Counted from the first letter of the stretch, positions 1-8,317 are shown. The stretch is DNA of 64,000 nucleotides from Oscillospiraceae bacterium (GCA_009780175.1 WRAO01000004.1:50968-114967), one strand, 5' to 3'. Translations and numbers: made by a program. Notes: generated by a model not told the origin, from the sequence alone.

Positions 1-657
1 CTCCAAGGCATCGGCTGGTTTCACATCACCGGCATCACCCCCGCCATCAGCGAAACCGCGATGGCGCTCTCGCTGGAAGCCGTGCAGGAAGCCAAAAAAC
101 GCGGCATCACCGTCTCCTGCGACCTCAACTACCGCAAAAATCTCTGGAAATACGGAAAAACCGCCCCACAGGTCATGACCGAACTCGCCAAATACGTAGA
201 CGTAGCCATCGCCAACGAAGAAGACGTACAAAAATGTCTCGGCATCACCAACGACGTCACCGTCGAACACGGCGAGTTGGACCGCGAGAAATACAAAGCT
301 CTCTCCGACGAAGTCCTCCGCCAATACCCAGACATGAAACTCATCGCCATCACCCTCCGCGAAAGCAAAAGCGCCGACTCCAACGGCTGGGCCGCCTGCC
401 TGAACGACCGCACAGCCTTCATCGAGAGCCGTCATTACATGATTAACGACATCATCGACCGCGTCGGCGGCGGCGACTCTTTCTCCGCCGGCCTCATCTA
501 CGGCCTGACCCACTATCCCACCCATCAAGAGGCCCTAGAGTTCGCCGTAGCCGCAAGCTGCCTCAAACACTCCATCGGCGGTGACTTCAACCGCGTCGAC
601 GTGTCCGACGTCGAAAAACTCATGGAAGGCGACGGCAGCGGCCGCGTCCTGCGCTAA
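1..657 (+). CDS. kdgK: 2-keto-3-deoxygluconate kinase (PfkB family), 5'-truncated
   Basis: The reading frame is open from the first base of the window, so the N-terminal part lies outside; about 218 residues are visible. Family role: phosphorylation of 2-keto-3-deoxygluconate with ATP, a cytosolic step of hexuronate catabolism. The visible part starts with the [12 protein letters not shown] stretch that is typical of KDG kinases, continues with the conserved [10 protein letters not shown] segment, and carries the PfkB signature near its C-terminus as [15 protein letters not shown], where the Asp is the catalytic base. A strong terminator follows directly, so the gene ends its transcript. Another sugar kinase of the PfkB family is possible, but the ITPAIS and NYRKNLW motifs favour KdgK. 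Confidence 0.85.
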   Translation, partial: LQGIGWFHITGITPAISETAMALSLEAVQEAKKRGITVSCDLNYRKNLWKYGKTAPQVMTELAKYVDVAIANEEDVQKCLGITNDVTVEHGELDREKYKALSDEVLRQYPDMKLIAITLRESKSADSNGWAACLNDRTAFIESRHYMINDIIDRVGGGDSFSAGLIYGLTHYPTHQEALEFAVAASCLKHSIGGDFNRVDVSDVEKLMEGDGSGRVLR

Positions 658-683
658 CACAGCGCGATTCCAAACATCCAAAC

Positions 684-730
684 GCGAGGCCCAAGCTAAA
701 ATCAGCTTAGGCCTCGCCCTGTTTTTATTT
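684..730 (+). terminator. Intrinsic terminator after the KDG kinase
   Basis: GCGAGGCC (684-691) pairs with GGCCTCGC (710-717), with an inner AAGCT/AGCTT helix, and is followed by a T-rich run (GTTTTTATTT) from 721. It separates the kinase from rpoN. Confidence 0.85.
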
Positions 731-788
731 GCCGGGACTTATGCTATACTGGGAGCGTATATTTACACCATGAAAGGGGAGAGCCCGC

Positions 789-2186
789 ATGTTCCAACAA
801 CAAAACCAAACTCATGTGCAAACCCAACGGCTCTCCCTGTCCACAGAAATGCGCCAATCCCTCAAAATACTAGGCATGTCCGTCGGCGAACTCAGGGAAT
901 ACATCGACGAACAGCTCAACGAAAACCCAATGCTCGAACTAGACCAAGCCGAGCCCATCGAAGACGAAGCCCCCTTCGCCGACCTCGCCGCCCCAGAGCT
1001 AGAGCCAGCAGACACCGTCCAACAACTCTGGGAAGAACGCGAGCTCTCCGAAATCTTCACCTCCAAATCAAGCGACCACCCCAGCCGCGACCTCTCCGAA
1101 TTCGCCACCGAAGAGGAGAGCGAAACCCTGCAAAAAACCCTCCGTGACCAACTCATCGGCCGAAAACTAGACCCCGCCTGCTTGGACCTCTGCCTCTTCC
1201 TGATCGCCTGCCTCGACCACCGCGGCTACCTTGATTTCGCCCTAACCGACCTCGCCGAAGAAATCGCGCTTCCACTCTCCGACCTAACCAAAGCCCTCAC
1301 CCTACTCCAAAGCCTAACCCCACCCGGCGTCGGCGCCCGCAATCTGGAAGAATGCCTAACCCTACAACTCGCCGACCGCAACCTCCTAAACGAATACACC
1401 CAAAAACTAGTGACCGACGGCCTCTCACTTCTCGCCGAGCACGACTGTAACGCCATCGCCCGCCTCTTAGCCTGCACCCCCAAAGAAGCCGCCCACTGGT
1501 CCAACATTGTGCGCAGTCTCAACCCAAACCCCGCCCAAGGCTTCGCCGACAACCGCCAAATCCTGCGCATCATCCCCGACGCCATGATCCACGTCGAAGA
1601 CGGGCAGCTCAGCATCACCCTAAACACCCCCGGCATCCCCAAGCTAGAAATCAGCACAAACTACGAAAGCCTCCTGCGAGAGCATACAGACAAAACCGTA
1701 GAACAATACCTAGCCGAACGCACCGCCTCCGCCAAAACCCTAATCCGCTCCGTCGAAGGCCGCGCGAAAACCCTCTATAACCTCCTCCTCTGTCTCGCCC
1801 AAACGCAGCCAAGATTCTTCCAAGACGGCAAACAGTTAAGACCCGTCACCATGGGCGACATCGCAACCCAGCTCGACCTCCACCTATCCACCATCAGCCG
1901 CGCCGTGCAAGGCAAATACATTACCTGCGCCGCCGGCACCATCCCCCTCCGCTCCCTCTTCGCCTCCGGCGTCAACTTCACAAAAGAAGGCCCCATCTCC
2001 GCCACATCCGTCCAACAAAAAATCAAACACCACATCGACACCGAAGACAAAACCGCCCCCTTCTCCGACGAAGCCCTAAGAACCCTCCTCCAAACCGAAG
2101 GCATAGCCATGGCGAGAAGAACCATCGCCAAATACCGAGAAGAACTAGGCATCCCCAACTCCCCAAAGCGAAAGAGGCATTCATAA
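789..2186 (+). CDS. rpoN: RNA polymerase sigma-54 factor RpoN
   Basis: This 465-residue protein has the full layout of sigma-54. Region I is a Gln-rich N-terminus (MFQQQNQ, then QRLSLSTEMRQSLKILGMS), followed by an acidic region II, the core-binding domain and a helix-turn-helix (DIATQLDLHLSTISRAVQ). The C-terminus carries the RpoN box ARRTIAKYREELGIP, which reads the -24 element. The start is supported by an AGGGGAG ribosome binding site 8-10 bases upstream, and a TATACT -10 candidate lies at 745-750. Sigma-54 holoenzyme needs an AAA+ activator; one is encoded at 6744-8195 and a matching promoter lies at 6436-6451, so the factor, the activator and a target lie within 8 kb. Confidence 0.97.
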   Translation: MFQQQNQTHVQTQRLSLSTEMRQSLKILGMSVGELREYIDEQLNENPMLELDQAEPIEDEAPFADLAAPELEPADTVQQLWEERELSEIFTSKSSDHPSRDLSEFATEEESETLQKTLRDQLIGRKLDPACLDLCLFLIACLDHRGYLDFALTDLAEEIALPLSDLTKALTLLQSLTPPGVGARNLEECLTLQLADRNLLNEYTQKLVTDGLSLLAEHDCNAIARLLACTPKEAAHWSNIVRSLNPNPAQGFADNRQILRIIPDAMIHVEDGQLSITLNTPGIPKLEISTNYESLLREHTDKTVEQYLAERTASAKTLIRSVEGRAKTLYNLLLCLAQTQPRFFQDGKQLRPVTMGDIATQLDLHLSTISRAVQGKYITCAAGTIPLRSLFASGVNFTKEGPISATSVQQKIKHHIDTEDKTAPFSDEALRTLLQTEGIAMARRTIAKYREELGIPNSPKRKRHS

Positions 2187-2659
2187 TGTTTAATGTTGGA
2201 CTCTTGCTTATCTTATGCTTCTCCTTCATCGCGTTCTCAGCATTATCGGCTGCTGCCCTATTTGCAGTTGCCATACCAATGAGTCGAGGCTTAGAGTACT
2301 TCTTCGCCCAAAGACTCCCTTGGCGAAGAAGCACATATATTGCTGCCCTGTCTGCATTGATCCTAACTGCCGCCGGAACCTATGCAGCGCGCCTTTTCAT
2401 CGTGGTAAGCGAGAGATTGCGGTTTGCCGGGCTTGACCCATTTCCCGGCGATATTGAGGTTCTGCTTGTGGAAGCATTGGTAAACACGATGTTTGTTCTA
2501 ATTGCAGTTGGTGTAGCCGCTTTCAGGCTCCGCAACATACTGCGTGCCACCGATCCATTAGAGCCAAGAGGCAGCTTCAACGCGATCAGCATACTCGCCG
2601 TATTGTCTTTTTTCAACTTTACCCAGACGATGTTGATGGCAGCTAGTCCCTTGCGCTAA
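2186..2659 (+). CDS. Small integral membrane protein of unknown function
   Basis: A 157-residue protein with about four hydrophobic segments (roughly residues 5-30, 48-70, 90-112 and 133-152) and no family that I recognise. Its ATG shares one base with the rpoN stop codon (TAATG), and AGAGG lies about 9 bases upstream, so it is probably translated from the rpoN transcript. Its base composition is less GC-rich and lacks the C-bias of its neighbours, hinting at separate origin. The frame is closed by a strong terminator shared with the convergent fabG-like gene. It could be a membrane partner or simply a recent insertion after rpoN. Confidence 0.65.
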   Translation: MFNVGLLLILCFSFIAFSALSAAALFAVAIPMSRGLEYFFAQRLPWRRSTYIAALSALILTAAGTYAARLFIVVSERLRFAGLDPFPGDIEVLLVEALVNTMFVLIAVGVAAFRLRNILRATDPLEPRGSFNAISILAVLSFFNFTQTMLMAASPLR

Positions 2660-2690
2660 TCAATTCCTTACAAGGTATCCCGCACAGAAA

Positions 2691-2735
2691 AGAGGCAGTG
2701 TTCCGCTTTGCGCGAGAACACTGCCTCTTCTGTTT
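2691..2735. terminator. Bidirectional terminator between convergent genes
   Basis: AGAGGCAGTGTTC (2691-2703) pairs with GAACACTGCCTCT (2716-2728). TTTT follows on the plus strand and an A-rich stretch precedes it, giving a T-run on the minus strand. It can end both the rpoN transcript and the thiolase operon. Confidence 0.85.
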
Positions 2736-2745
2736 TACACACACC

Positions 2746-3465
2746 CTACAACCGCATCCCACCATCCACATGCAGCGTCGTCCCCGTCACATAAGACGCC
2801 TCATCACTCGCGAGGAACAACGCCGCCTGCGCAATCTCCTCCGGCTGTCCCAACCGCCCCAGCATCGTCGCAGCCGAAAACTTATCCAGCAACTCCTGCG
2901 GCACAGTATGGAGAATATCCGTCATAATATACCCCGGCGAAATCGCGTTGACGCGAACCTTCGCCCCCTTAATCGCCAGTTCCTTCGCCAAACTCTTGGT
3001 CAGACCAATCACCCCAGCCTTCGTCGCCGCGTAATTGCTCTGCCCCAGATTGCCAAATTCCCCAACCACAGAAGAGATGTTGATAATGGATCCCGCCCCC
3101 TCCGTCCGCATATGCGGCCCGACATGGCGCGTCAAATTAAAAATCCCGGTCAGATTCACATCCAGCACCTGACCCCACATCTCATCCGTCATCTTATGCA
3201 GCATAGCATCCCGCGTAATCCCCGCGTTGTTGACCAAAATATCAATCCGACCATAGTCCCGAACCACGTCCTCAAAAAATCGCGCACAAGCCGCGGCATC
3301 TGTGACATTGAGGTGCCGATGCTCCACACCCGCCGCCTCATACCCCGGCGCACTCATATCCGCCGCGATTACCCGAGCGCCCTCGCGCGCAAACAGCTCC
3401 GCCATCGACTGTCCCAAACCCTTCGCCGCACCCGTTATAATCGCGACCTTACCCTGTAAACGCAT
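2746..3465 (-). CDS. SDR-family 3-oxoacyl/acetoacetyl-CoA reductase (FabG/PhbB type)
   Basis: A 239-residue short-chain dehydrogenase/reductase. It has the NADP-binding TGAAKGLGQ motif near residue 12, the NNAG motif near 85, catalytic Ser in INISSVVG near 135 and the YAATKAG active site near 150. FabG-type enzymes reduce 3-oxoacyl-ACP; PhbB-type enzymes reduce acetoacetyl-CoA to (R)-3-hydroxybutyryl-CoA. It is the last gene of the minus-strand operon thiolase-hbd-crt-this gene, which favours a CoA-linked substrate over fatty acid synthesis. An AGGAGG-like site lies upstream of its start. The exact substrate cannot be told from sequence alone. Confidence 0.85.
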   Translation of the reverse strand: MRLQGKVAIITGAAKGLGQSMAELFAREGARVIAADMSAPGYEAAGVEHRHLNVTDAAACARFFEDVVRDYGRIDILVNNAGITRDAMLHKMTDEMWGQVLDVNLTGIFNLTRHVGPHMRTEGAGSIINISSVVGEFGNLGQSNYAATKAGVIGLTKSLAKELAIKGAKVRVNAISPGYIMTDILHTVPQELLDKFSAATMLGRLGQPEEIAQAALFLASDEASYVTGTTLHVDGGMRL

Positions 3466-3484
3466 ATCATAAGCCTCCTAATGC

Positions 3485-4273
3485 TCACTTATTCTGAAAC
3501 CGCGGCGATCTCTTTTCCTCGAACGCCGCCATGCCTTCCTTTTGATCCTCTGTCGAAAAACAAAGCCCAAACAACTTCTTCTCAAAGCCAATCCCTTCCT
3601 CCAACGGAAGTTGACCGCTCTGCACAATACACTCCTTCGCCAACGCTACCGCAATCGGCGCATTCTTCACAATCGCCGCCGCCATATCAAAGGCCGTGTC
3701 CATCAAGGCCTCCGGCTCCGTCACCTGATTCACCAACCCAATCCGCAAAGCCTCGTCCGCCGCGATGATCTTACCCGTCAAAATCAACTCCATCGCCTTC
3801 GCCGACCCCACCAGACGGGGGAGACGCTGCGTCCCACCCCCACCGGGCAAAATCCCAAGCGAAACCTCCGGCAGCCCAAACTTCGCCTTAGCCGAGGCGA
3901 CTCGTATATCACAAGCCAGCGCAAACTCCGCGCCCCCGCCAAGTGCAAATCCATTAACAGCCGCGATATAAACCTTCTTCGACCGCCCGATCACGTCATA
4001 CACATCCGTCGTATCCGTCGCATATTCGATTGCTTCGAGCGCATTTAGCCCCCGCATATGCCCAATATCCGCCCCAGCCACAAAGGCCTTGCCGACCCCT
4101 GTCACAATCACAACCCGAACCGCCGCGTCCGTTTCCAATTCGCGCACGACGCACAGCAACTCCCGCAAAGTCTCCACAGAAAACGCGTTGAGTTTGTCCG
4201 GGTCATTCAGGGAGATCACGGCGATTCCGCCCCGCTTTTCCAGCAAAATCCGATTATACTCCATGCCGCACAT
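3485..4273 (-). CDS. crt: Enoyl-CoA hydratase / crotonase
   Basis: A 262-residue crotonase-fold protein. The two oxyanion-hole regions are visible as AFVAGADIGHM (near residue 65) and GFALGGGAEFALACDIR (near 110), followed by GILPGGGGTQRLPR with the catalytic loop. Family role: reversible hydration of crotonyl-CoA to (S)-3-hydroxybutyryl-CoA. Length is normal. It lies 3 bases downstream of the hydroxybutyryl-CoA dehydrogenase stop and 19 bases upstream of the fabG-like gene, so the operon is tight. No butyryl-CoA dehydrogenase or electron-transfer flavoprotein genes are in the window, so the direction (butyrate formation or beta-oxidation) is open. Confidence 0.92.
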   Translation of the reverse strand: MCGMEYNRILLEKRGGIAVISLNDPDKLNAFSVETLRELLCVVRELETDAAVRVVIVTGVGKAFVAGADIGHMRGLNALEAIEYATDTTDVYDVIGRSKKVYIAAVNGFALGGGAEFALACDIRVASAKAKFGLPEVSLGILPGGGGTQRLPRLVGSAKAMELILTGKIIAADEALRIGLVNQVTEPEALMDTAFDMAAAIVKNAPIAVALAKECIVQSGQLPLEEGIGFEKKLFGLCFSTEDQKEGMAAFEEKRSPRFQNK

Positions 4274-4276
4274 CCT

Positions 4277-5164
4277 CTAAAACGTCAAATCCGGATTAGG
4301 CACCCTGGTCCCATCAGCGTTATACACATAGAACCCCTTACCCGTCTTCCGTCCCAGCCAACCGAGCCGCACCATATCCCGCAACAGCCCCGCCGGCCGA
4401 TATTTCGGATCCCCAGTCTCCCGGAGCAAAACCTCCATAACCGCGAGCTCCACATCAATCCCAGCCATATCAATCAACTCCAACGGCCCCATCGGGTGGT
4501 TCAGCCCAAACTTCATGCCGTTGTCAATATCCTCCACACTGCCAATCCCAGCTTCCAAAATCCCGATCGCCTCATTAATCATCGGGTCCAGCATCCGATT
4601 GACAATAAAAGCCGGGCTATCCTTGGCCACAATGCAAACCTTGCCCATCTTAAGTCCCACAGCCCGCGCTGCCTCAACGGTTTCGTCCGAAGTGCAAATC
4701 GCCTTAACCAACTCAAGCAACTTCATGAGCGGCACCGGACTAAAAAAGTGCATCCCCACAACCCGACCCGGATCCCGCACAACAGAAGCGATCTCCGCAA
4801 TCGAAATCGAAGACGTATTAGAAGCCAAAATCGCGTCCGCGCGGCAAATCTCCGAAAGTTTCGAGAAAATCGCCTTCTTGATATCGGCATTCTCAATAAT
4901 CGCCTCAATCACCAAATCCGCGTCCTTGGCGTCCGCAAGCTGATCCGAAATCCGCAGCCGCGCCATCGCCGCGTCTTTCTCAGCGGCCTCCAACTTACCC
5001 TTCTCAACGCTCTTAGCCAGCATCTTCTCAATCCCGGCCTTCGATTTCTCAAGGGCTTCCATCGACATATCGTTGAGCACAACATCAAAACCAGCGGTAA
5101 TCGCGTTCTGCGCAATTCCCGCCCCCATAAACCCGCCGCCGACCACAAATAGTTTCTGAATCAT
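4277..5164 (-). CDS. hbd: 3-hydroxybutyryl-CoA dehydrogenase
   Basis: A protein of about 295 residues with the N-terminal Rossmann motif GGGFMGAGIAQ, followed by GMHFFSPVPLMKLLELV (catalytic His-Glu region) and the C-terminal dimerisation domain beginning near NHPMGPLELIDMAG. Role: NAD(P)H-linked interconversion of acetoacetyl-CoA and (S)-3-hydroxybutyryl-CoA. I chose the ATG at 5164 because TAAGGAGGAT sits 8 bases upstream; an in-frame ATG at 5170 is too close to that site, and a longer frame to 5248 would overlap the thiolase. The ribosome binding site overlaps the thiolase stop codon, consistent with translational coupling. Confidence 0.93.
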   Translation of the reverse strand: MIQKLFVVGGGFMGAGIAQNAITAGFDVVLNDMSMEALEKSKAGIEKMLAKSVEKGKLEAAEKDAAMARLRISDQLADAKDADLVIEAIIENADIKKAIFSKLSEICRADAILASNTSSISIAEIASVVRDPGRVVGMHFFSPVPLMKLLELVKAICTSDETVEAARAVGLKMGKVCIVAKDSPAFIVNRMLDPMINEAIGILEAGIGSVEDIDNGMKFGLNHPMGPLELIDMAGIDVELAVMEVLLRETGDPKYRPAGLLRDMVRLGWLGRKTGKGFYVYNADGTRVPNPDLTF

Positions 5165-5177
5165 TTCCATATCCTCC

Positions 5178-6395
5178 TTAATAATCACAGTTTTCAACAA
5201 GTATCGCAATCCCTTGCCCGCCGCCAACGCAAAGCGAAGCAAGCCCATACCGACCCTTGCGCCGTCTCAGTTCATAAATCAAGGTCGTCAAAATCCGCGT
5301 ACCGCTATTGCCCAGCGCGTGCCCATGCGCAACAGCCCCGCCATTCACATTGACCCGCTCATAAAGCGCCGACCCCGGCTCCATGCCCAACGCGATCAAA
5401 CACCCAAGCGCCTGCGCCGAAAACGCCTCATTAAACTCGAACAGATCAATGTCCTCCAAGGCCAGCCCCGCCTTCGCCAACACCTTCTGCGTCGCCGGCA
5501 CAACCCCGAGCCCCATCACATTCGGATCAATCCCCGCCGTCGCCGTAGCGACAATCCGTACCAGCGGCGCGCAACCGAGCTCCTTCGCCCGCGTTTCACT
5601 CATCACCACAACCGCCGAAGCCCCGTCATTCATCCCCGAGGCATTACCCGCGGTCACCGTCCCGGTCCCATCCCGCACAAACACAGGCTTCAGTTCCGCG
5701 AGAGACTCCAAGGTAGTGTCCATCTTCGGATGCTCATCCTCAGACACCGTGACCGTCTGTTTCCGCACCTGCACCTCAAACGGCAAAATCTCATCCTTGA
5801 ACTTGCCCGCTTCAAAAGCCTCTTTATACTTCCGCTGACTATCAAACGCAAACGCGTCCTGCATCTCCCGCGAAATCGAATGCTTTTTTGCCACATTCTC
5901 CGCCGTCAGTCCCATGTTCAGCCCCTTATACAAAGCCGCCGGATGCGCGTTGGAAGAAGCATACGCAAACGCGTCGCTCACCTCAAAGTTCCCCATCCGG
6001 AACCCCTCATACCGCACATTGTCCGGCAAATAATAAGGCGCCCGAGACATACTCTCCGTCCCCCCGGCGACAATTACCTCTGCGTCCTCATTGCCAATCG
6101 CCTGCACCGCGCTGACCACAGCCTGCAGGGAAGACCCGCACTGCCTGTCCACCGTAAACGCCGGCGTCTCAATCTCATACCCCGCAAGCAAGGCGGAAAT
6201 CCGCGCAATGTTCGGCACATGACTGAGCACATCACCTAAAATCACCTGGTCCACATCCGCTGTGGTGATACCGCTCCTCTGCAAAACCTCGGCTAAAACC
6301 GGACTCGCAAGATATTCCGGCGCCACCGTCTTCAAACCGCCCAGATAGCCGCCGACCGGAGTGCGCACCGCACCTGTAATGACGATGTTCTTCAT
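5178..6395 (-). CDS. thlA: Acetyl-CoA C-acetyltransferase (thiolase)
   Basis: A 405-residue thiolase, first gene of the operon. The acyl-accepting Cys is in VDRQCGSSLQAVV (about residue 89), the GMNDGASAVV loop is present, the catalytic His is in GGAVAHGHALGNSGTRI and the second Cys is in LCVGGGQGIAILVE near the C-terminus. Role: condensation of two acetyl-CoA to acetoacetyl-CoA or the reverse. The start has an AGGAGG-type site (CAGGAGGGTT on the minus strand). A -24/-12 sigma-54 promoter lies about 40 bases upstream, so the thiolase-hbd-crt-fabG operon is very likely sigma-54 controlled. Confidence 0.95.
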   Translation of the reverse strand: MKNIVITGAVRTPVGGYLGGLKTVAPEYLASPVLAEVLQRSGITTADVDQVILGDVLSHVPNIARISALLAGYEIETPAFTVDRQCGSSLQAVVSAVQAIGNEDAEVIVAGGTESMSRAPYYLPDNVRYEGFRMGNFEVSDAFAYASSNAHPAALYKGLNMGLTAENVAKKHSISREMQDAFAFDSQRKYKEAFEAGKFKDEILPFEVQVRKQTVTVSEDEHPKMDTTLESLAELKPVFVRDGTGTVTAGNASGMNDGASAVVVMSETRAKELGCAPLVRIVATATAGIDPNVMGLGVVPATQKVLAKAGLALEDIDLFEFNEAFSAQALGCLIALGMEPGSALYERVNVNGGAVAHGHALGNSGTRILTTLIYELRRRKGRYGLASLCVGGGQGIAILVENCDY

Positions 6396-6435
6396 ACGCA
6401 GAACCCTCCTGAAAAGTTTATTTATTCACAAAGAT

Positions 6436-6451
6436 AGCAAACCCCATGCCA
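6436..6451 (-). promoter_or_regulatory. Sigma-54 (-24/-12) promoter of the thiolase operon
   Basis: Minus strand reads TGGCATGGGGTTTGCT. GG and GC are separated by exactly 10 bases, as in the consensus TGGCAC-N5-TTGCW. Transcription would begin about 12 bases past the GC, near 6425, leaving a 30-base leader before the thiolase start at 6395. Confidence 0.88.
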
Positions 6452-6456
6452 AACCC

Positions 6457-6491
6457 AAAACCGGGCCTTCTAGTAATTTGAAGGCCCGGTT
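6457..6491 (-). terminator. Intrinsic terminator after the sigma-54 activator gene
   Basis: CCGGGCCTTC (6461-6470) pairs with GAAGGCCCGG (6480-6489), extended by AA/TT. On the minus strand the stem is followed by TTTT. It ends the activator transcript just before the sigma-54 promoter, so the thiolase operon is insulated from read-through. Confidence 0.85.
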
Positions 6492-6508
6492 CCATATGTT
6501 CTGTTGCA

Positions 6509-6527
6509 ATCGGCAGCAGATTCCGAT
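6509..6527. promoter_or_regulatory. Candidate upstream activator site
   Basis: ATCGG and CCGAT form a short inverted repeat around a 9-base spacer, about 60-75 bases upstream of the -24 element. This is a plausible position for an enhancer-binding protein site, but the match is short and unsupported by a second copy. The rest of 6490-6743 holds no gene; it is A-rich and carries the second sigma-54-like site. Confidence 0.3.
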
Positions 6528-6708
6528 GGAAATAACAAGATCAGACACATCGAAACGAATCAAACTAGAATGAAATAGATCAATTTGGCGCAATTCGAAC
6601 GAAAAAGAAAAGGAAACCACTCTAACCTTAGAAAAAGACGCAAAAAATCTGCCGAAAAACAGCGGAAATCTCAAAGAAAAAATATTTCTGCAATCCCACC
6701 TCGCCGCT

Positions 6709-6724
6709 TGGCATGGATTTTGCT
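6709..6724 (+). promoter_or_regulatory. Second sigma-54-type promoter, pointing antisense into the activator gene
   Basis: The plus strand reads TGGCATGGATTTTGCT, with GG-N10-GC spacing, and differs from the thiolase promoter at only two of 16 bases. It faces the other way. Predicted start is near 6736, just outside the 3' end of the activator gene, so a transcript would run antisense through it. Confidence 0.6.
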
Positions 6725-6743
6725 ACCTAACCAAGCAGGGAAG

Positions 6744-8195
6744 TCATATCCCATATCTGTCCATCAAGCGATACAGCTTCCCCGCGGAAACCCCCAGCAA
6801 TTTCGCCGCTTTAGACTTATTTCCATTCGTCGCCAGCAAAGCATCCAACACCCGCTGCCGCTCCAACTCTTGATAAGACTGCCCCACAGCCGATCCATCC
6901 ACACGCCTAGATCCATCCGTATCTGTTTGGCGCGGCAATCTGGCATCCTTCGCGTTCCACCCCAAAAACTCCGCAAAAAACGGATTCTGCCGCAAACTAT
7001 CCATCGTAATCACGCTCTCGGTCGAACTCAGCGTAATCCGCTCTACCGCGTTGCGCAGTTCCCGCACATTTCCCGGCCAAGGATAGTCCATGAGCACCTG
7101 CAGCAAATCCGGCGCAAACCGATGTGTCAACCCATACCGCTTCGTACAAGCCTCCAAAAAGAATTCAGCCAAAGGCAGAATATCCTCCCTCCGCTCCCGA
7201 AGCGGCGGAATATAGCACGGGATCACATTGATCCGGTAATACAAATCTTCCCGAAACTTCCCCTCCTGAATCTGCCGGAGCAAATCCTTGTTGGTCGCCG
7301 CAATCAACCGCACATCCGTCCGCGTCACCTTCGTGCTCCCGATCCGGTAAAACTCCGAAGTCTCCAAAACCCGAAGCAGCTTCCCTTGCAAATCCAAAGG
7401 CAATTCCCCAACCTCATCCAAAAACAAGGTCCCATGATTGGCCATCTCAAACACACCGGGCTTGCCCTTCTGGTTCGCCCCCGTAAACGCCCCGGCCACA
7501 TACCCGAAAAACTCAGACTCCATCAAATTCGGCGGAATCGCGGCACAGTTCACCTGAATATAAGGTTCGTCCTTCCGGGAACTGTTCTCTTTAATATAAC
7601 TCGCCAGCACTTCCTTGCCCGAGCCGCTCTCGCCGCTAATCAACACCGCGCTGTCCGTCTTGGCGATGTGCTTGGCAAACGAAAACAACTCCTTCATCTT
7701 CGCGCTCTCCACAATCGGCGTCTTCTGGCCCGCTTTCGCGCTCGCGGTATATTGCAAGGCATACTTATAATTCTCCGCCGTCTTCCGCTCCTGCTCCACC
7801 GCGTCCGTCAGCGCGTGAATACTCGACTTTTCCTGGCTATACGTCAAAACAAGCTGCACATTGCCCGCGTCGTCGAGCAGGGGAGTACTGGTAGAAATAT
7901 ACTCCACCCCGCCCCTCGTGCAAAACCCGCCGATAATCGTCTTCTTCTGCTGAATCGCCTCCAAAGTCGTAGACCGGCTCATCAGCCCTCCCGCCAAATT
8001 CTCCGTCGCGTTCATGGTGAGCAGTTTCTCACGCGAAACCCCAAGCACCGTGGCCGTATTCTCATTGACAAAGAGAATCTTCCCCTCGCCGTTGGTAATA
8101 AAAATGTTGCCATACATATGGTCCAAAATCCAAAGCAGCGTCTCCGCGTTCAGCGCCGGCCCAATCGTCGGAATATAGTTCGGAATCTGTTTCAA
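6744..8195 (-). CDS. PAS-domain sigma-54-dependent transcriptional activator (bEBP)
   Basis: A 483-residue enhancer-binding protein. An N-terminal PAS-like sensor domain (about 20-125) is followed by a linker, the AAA+ domain (about 160-400) with Walker A GESGSGKE, the sigma-54 contacting loop GAFTGA and Walker B GTLFLDEVGE, and a C-terminal Fis-type HTH (NGNKSKAAKLLGVSAGKLY). It should bind upstream sites and open sigma-54 promoters using ATP; the PAS domain suggests a metabolite or redox signal. The start is TTG at 8195, forced by a TGA three codons upstream; the ribosome binding site (GGAAAGAG) is weak. It lies between the thiolase operon and the CoA-transferase, the likely targets. Confidence 0.93.
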   Translation of the reverse strand: MKQIPNYIPTIGPALNAETLLWILDHMYGNIFITNGEGKILFVNENTATVLGVSREKLLTMNATENLAGGLMSRSTTLEAIQQKKTIIGGFCTRGGVEYISTSTPLLDDAGNVQLVLTYSQEKSSIHALTDAVEQERKTAENYKYALQYTASAKAGQKTPIVESAKMKELFSFAKHIAKTDSAVLISGESGSGKEVLASYIKENSSRKDEPYIQVNCAAIPPNLMESEFFGYVAGAFTGANQKGKPGVFEMANHGTLFLDEVGELPLDLQGKLLRVLETSEFYRIGSTKVTRTDVRLIAATNKDLLRQIQEGKFREDLYYRINVIPCYIPPLRERREDILPLAEFFLEACTKRYGLTHRFAPDLLQVLMDYPWPGNVRELRNAVERITLSSTESVITMDSLRQNPFFAEFLGWNAKDARLPRQTDTDGSRRVDGSAVGQSYQELERQRVLDALLATNGNKSKAAKLLGVSAGKLYRLMDRYGI

Positions 8196-8235
8196 TGCAA
8201 ATCACTCTTTCCAGGTCGGTTTTACGAGATTTGCA
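8196..8235. promoter_or_regulatory. Inverted repeat in the activator/CoA-transferase intergenic region
   Basis: TGCAAATC (8196-8203) and GATTTGCA (8228-8235) are perfect inverted copies whose centres lie 32 bp apart, about three helical turns. The left arm abuts the activator start codon and the right arm lies inside the CoA-transferase promoter. This fits an operator for autoregulation or for control of the divergent gene. Confidence 0.5.
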
Positions 8236-8248
8236 CTGATTCTATAAT
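8221..8248 (+). promoter_or_regulatory. Sigma-70-type promoter of the CoA-transferase
   Basis: TTTACG (8221-8226), a 16-base spacer and a perfect TATAAT (8243-8248). Predicted start is near 8255. The right arm of the inverted repeat lies in the spacer, so a bound protein would compete with polymerase. Confidence 0.65.
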
Positions 8249-8317
8249 GAATATCCGAAAAAATCAACAATAGAAAACAGCCCGGGACCTACAAAATATA
8301 TGGTTAGGAGTAGTATA

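Noticed and set aside
2698..3459. Long open frames on the opposite strand of the thiolase operon and of ligA
   Set aside because: They are Arg/Pro/His-rich shadows caused by strong third-position bias; the real genes have clear families on the other strand.
8211..8236. Possible sigma-54 promoter before the CoA-transferase (GG...TTTGCA)
   Set aside because: The GG to GC spacing is 13 bases on the plus strand instead of 10; the TTTACG-16-TATAAT promoter explains the gene better.
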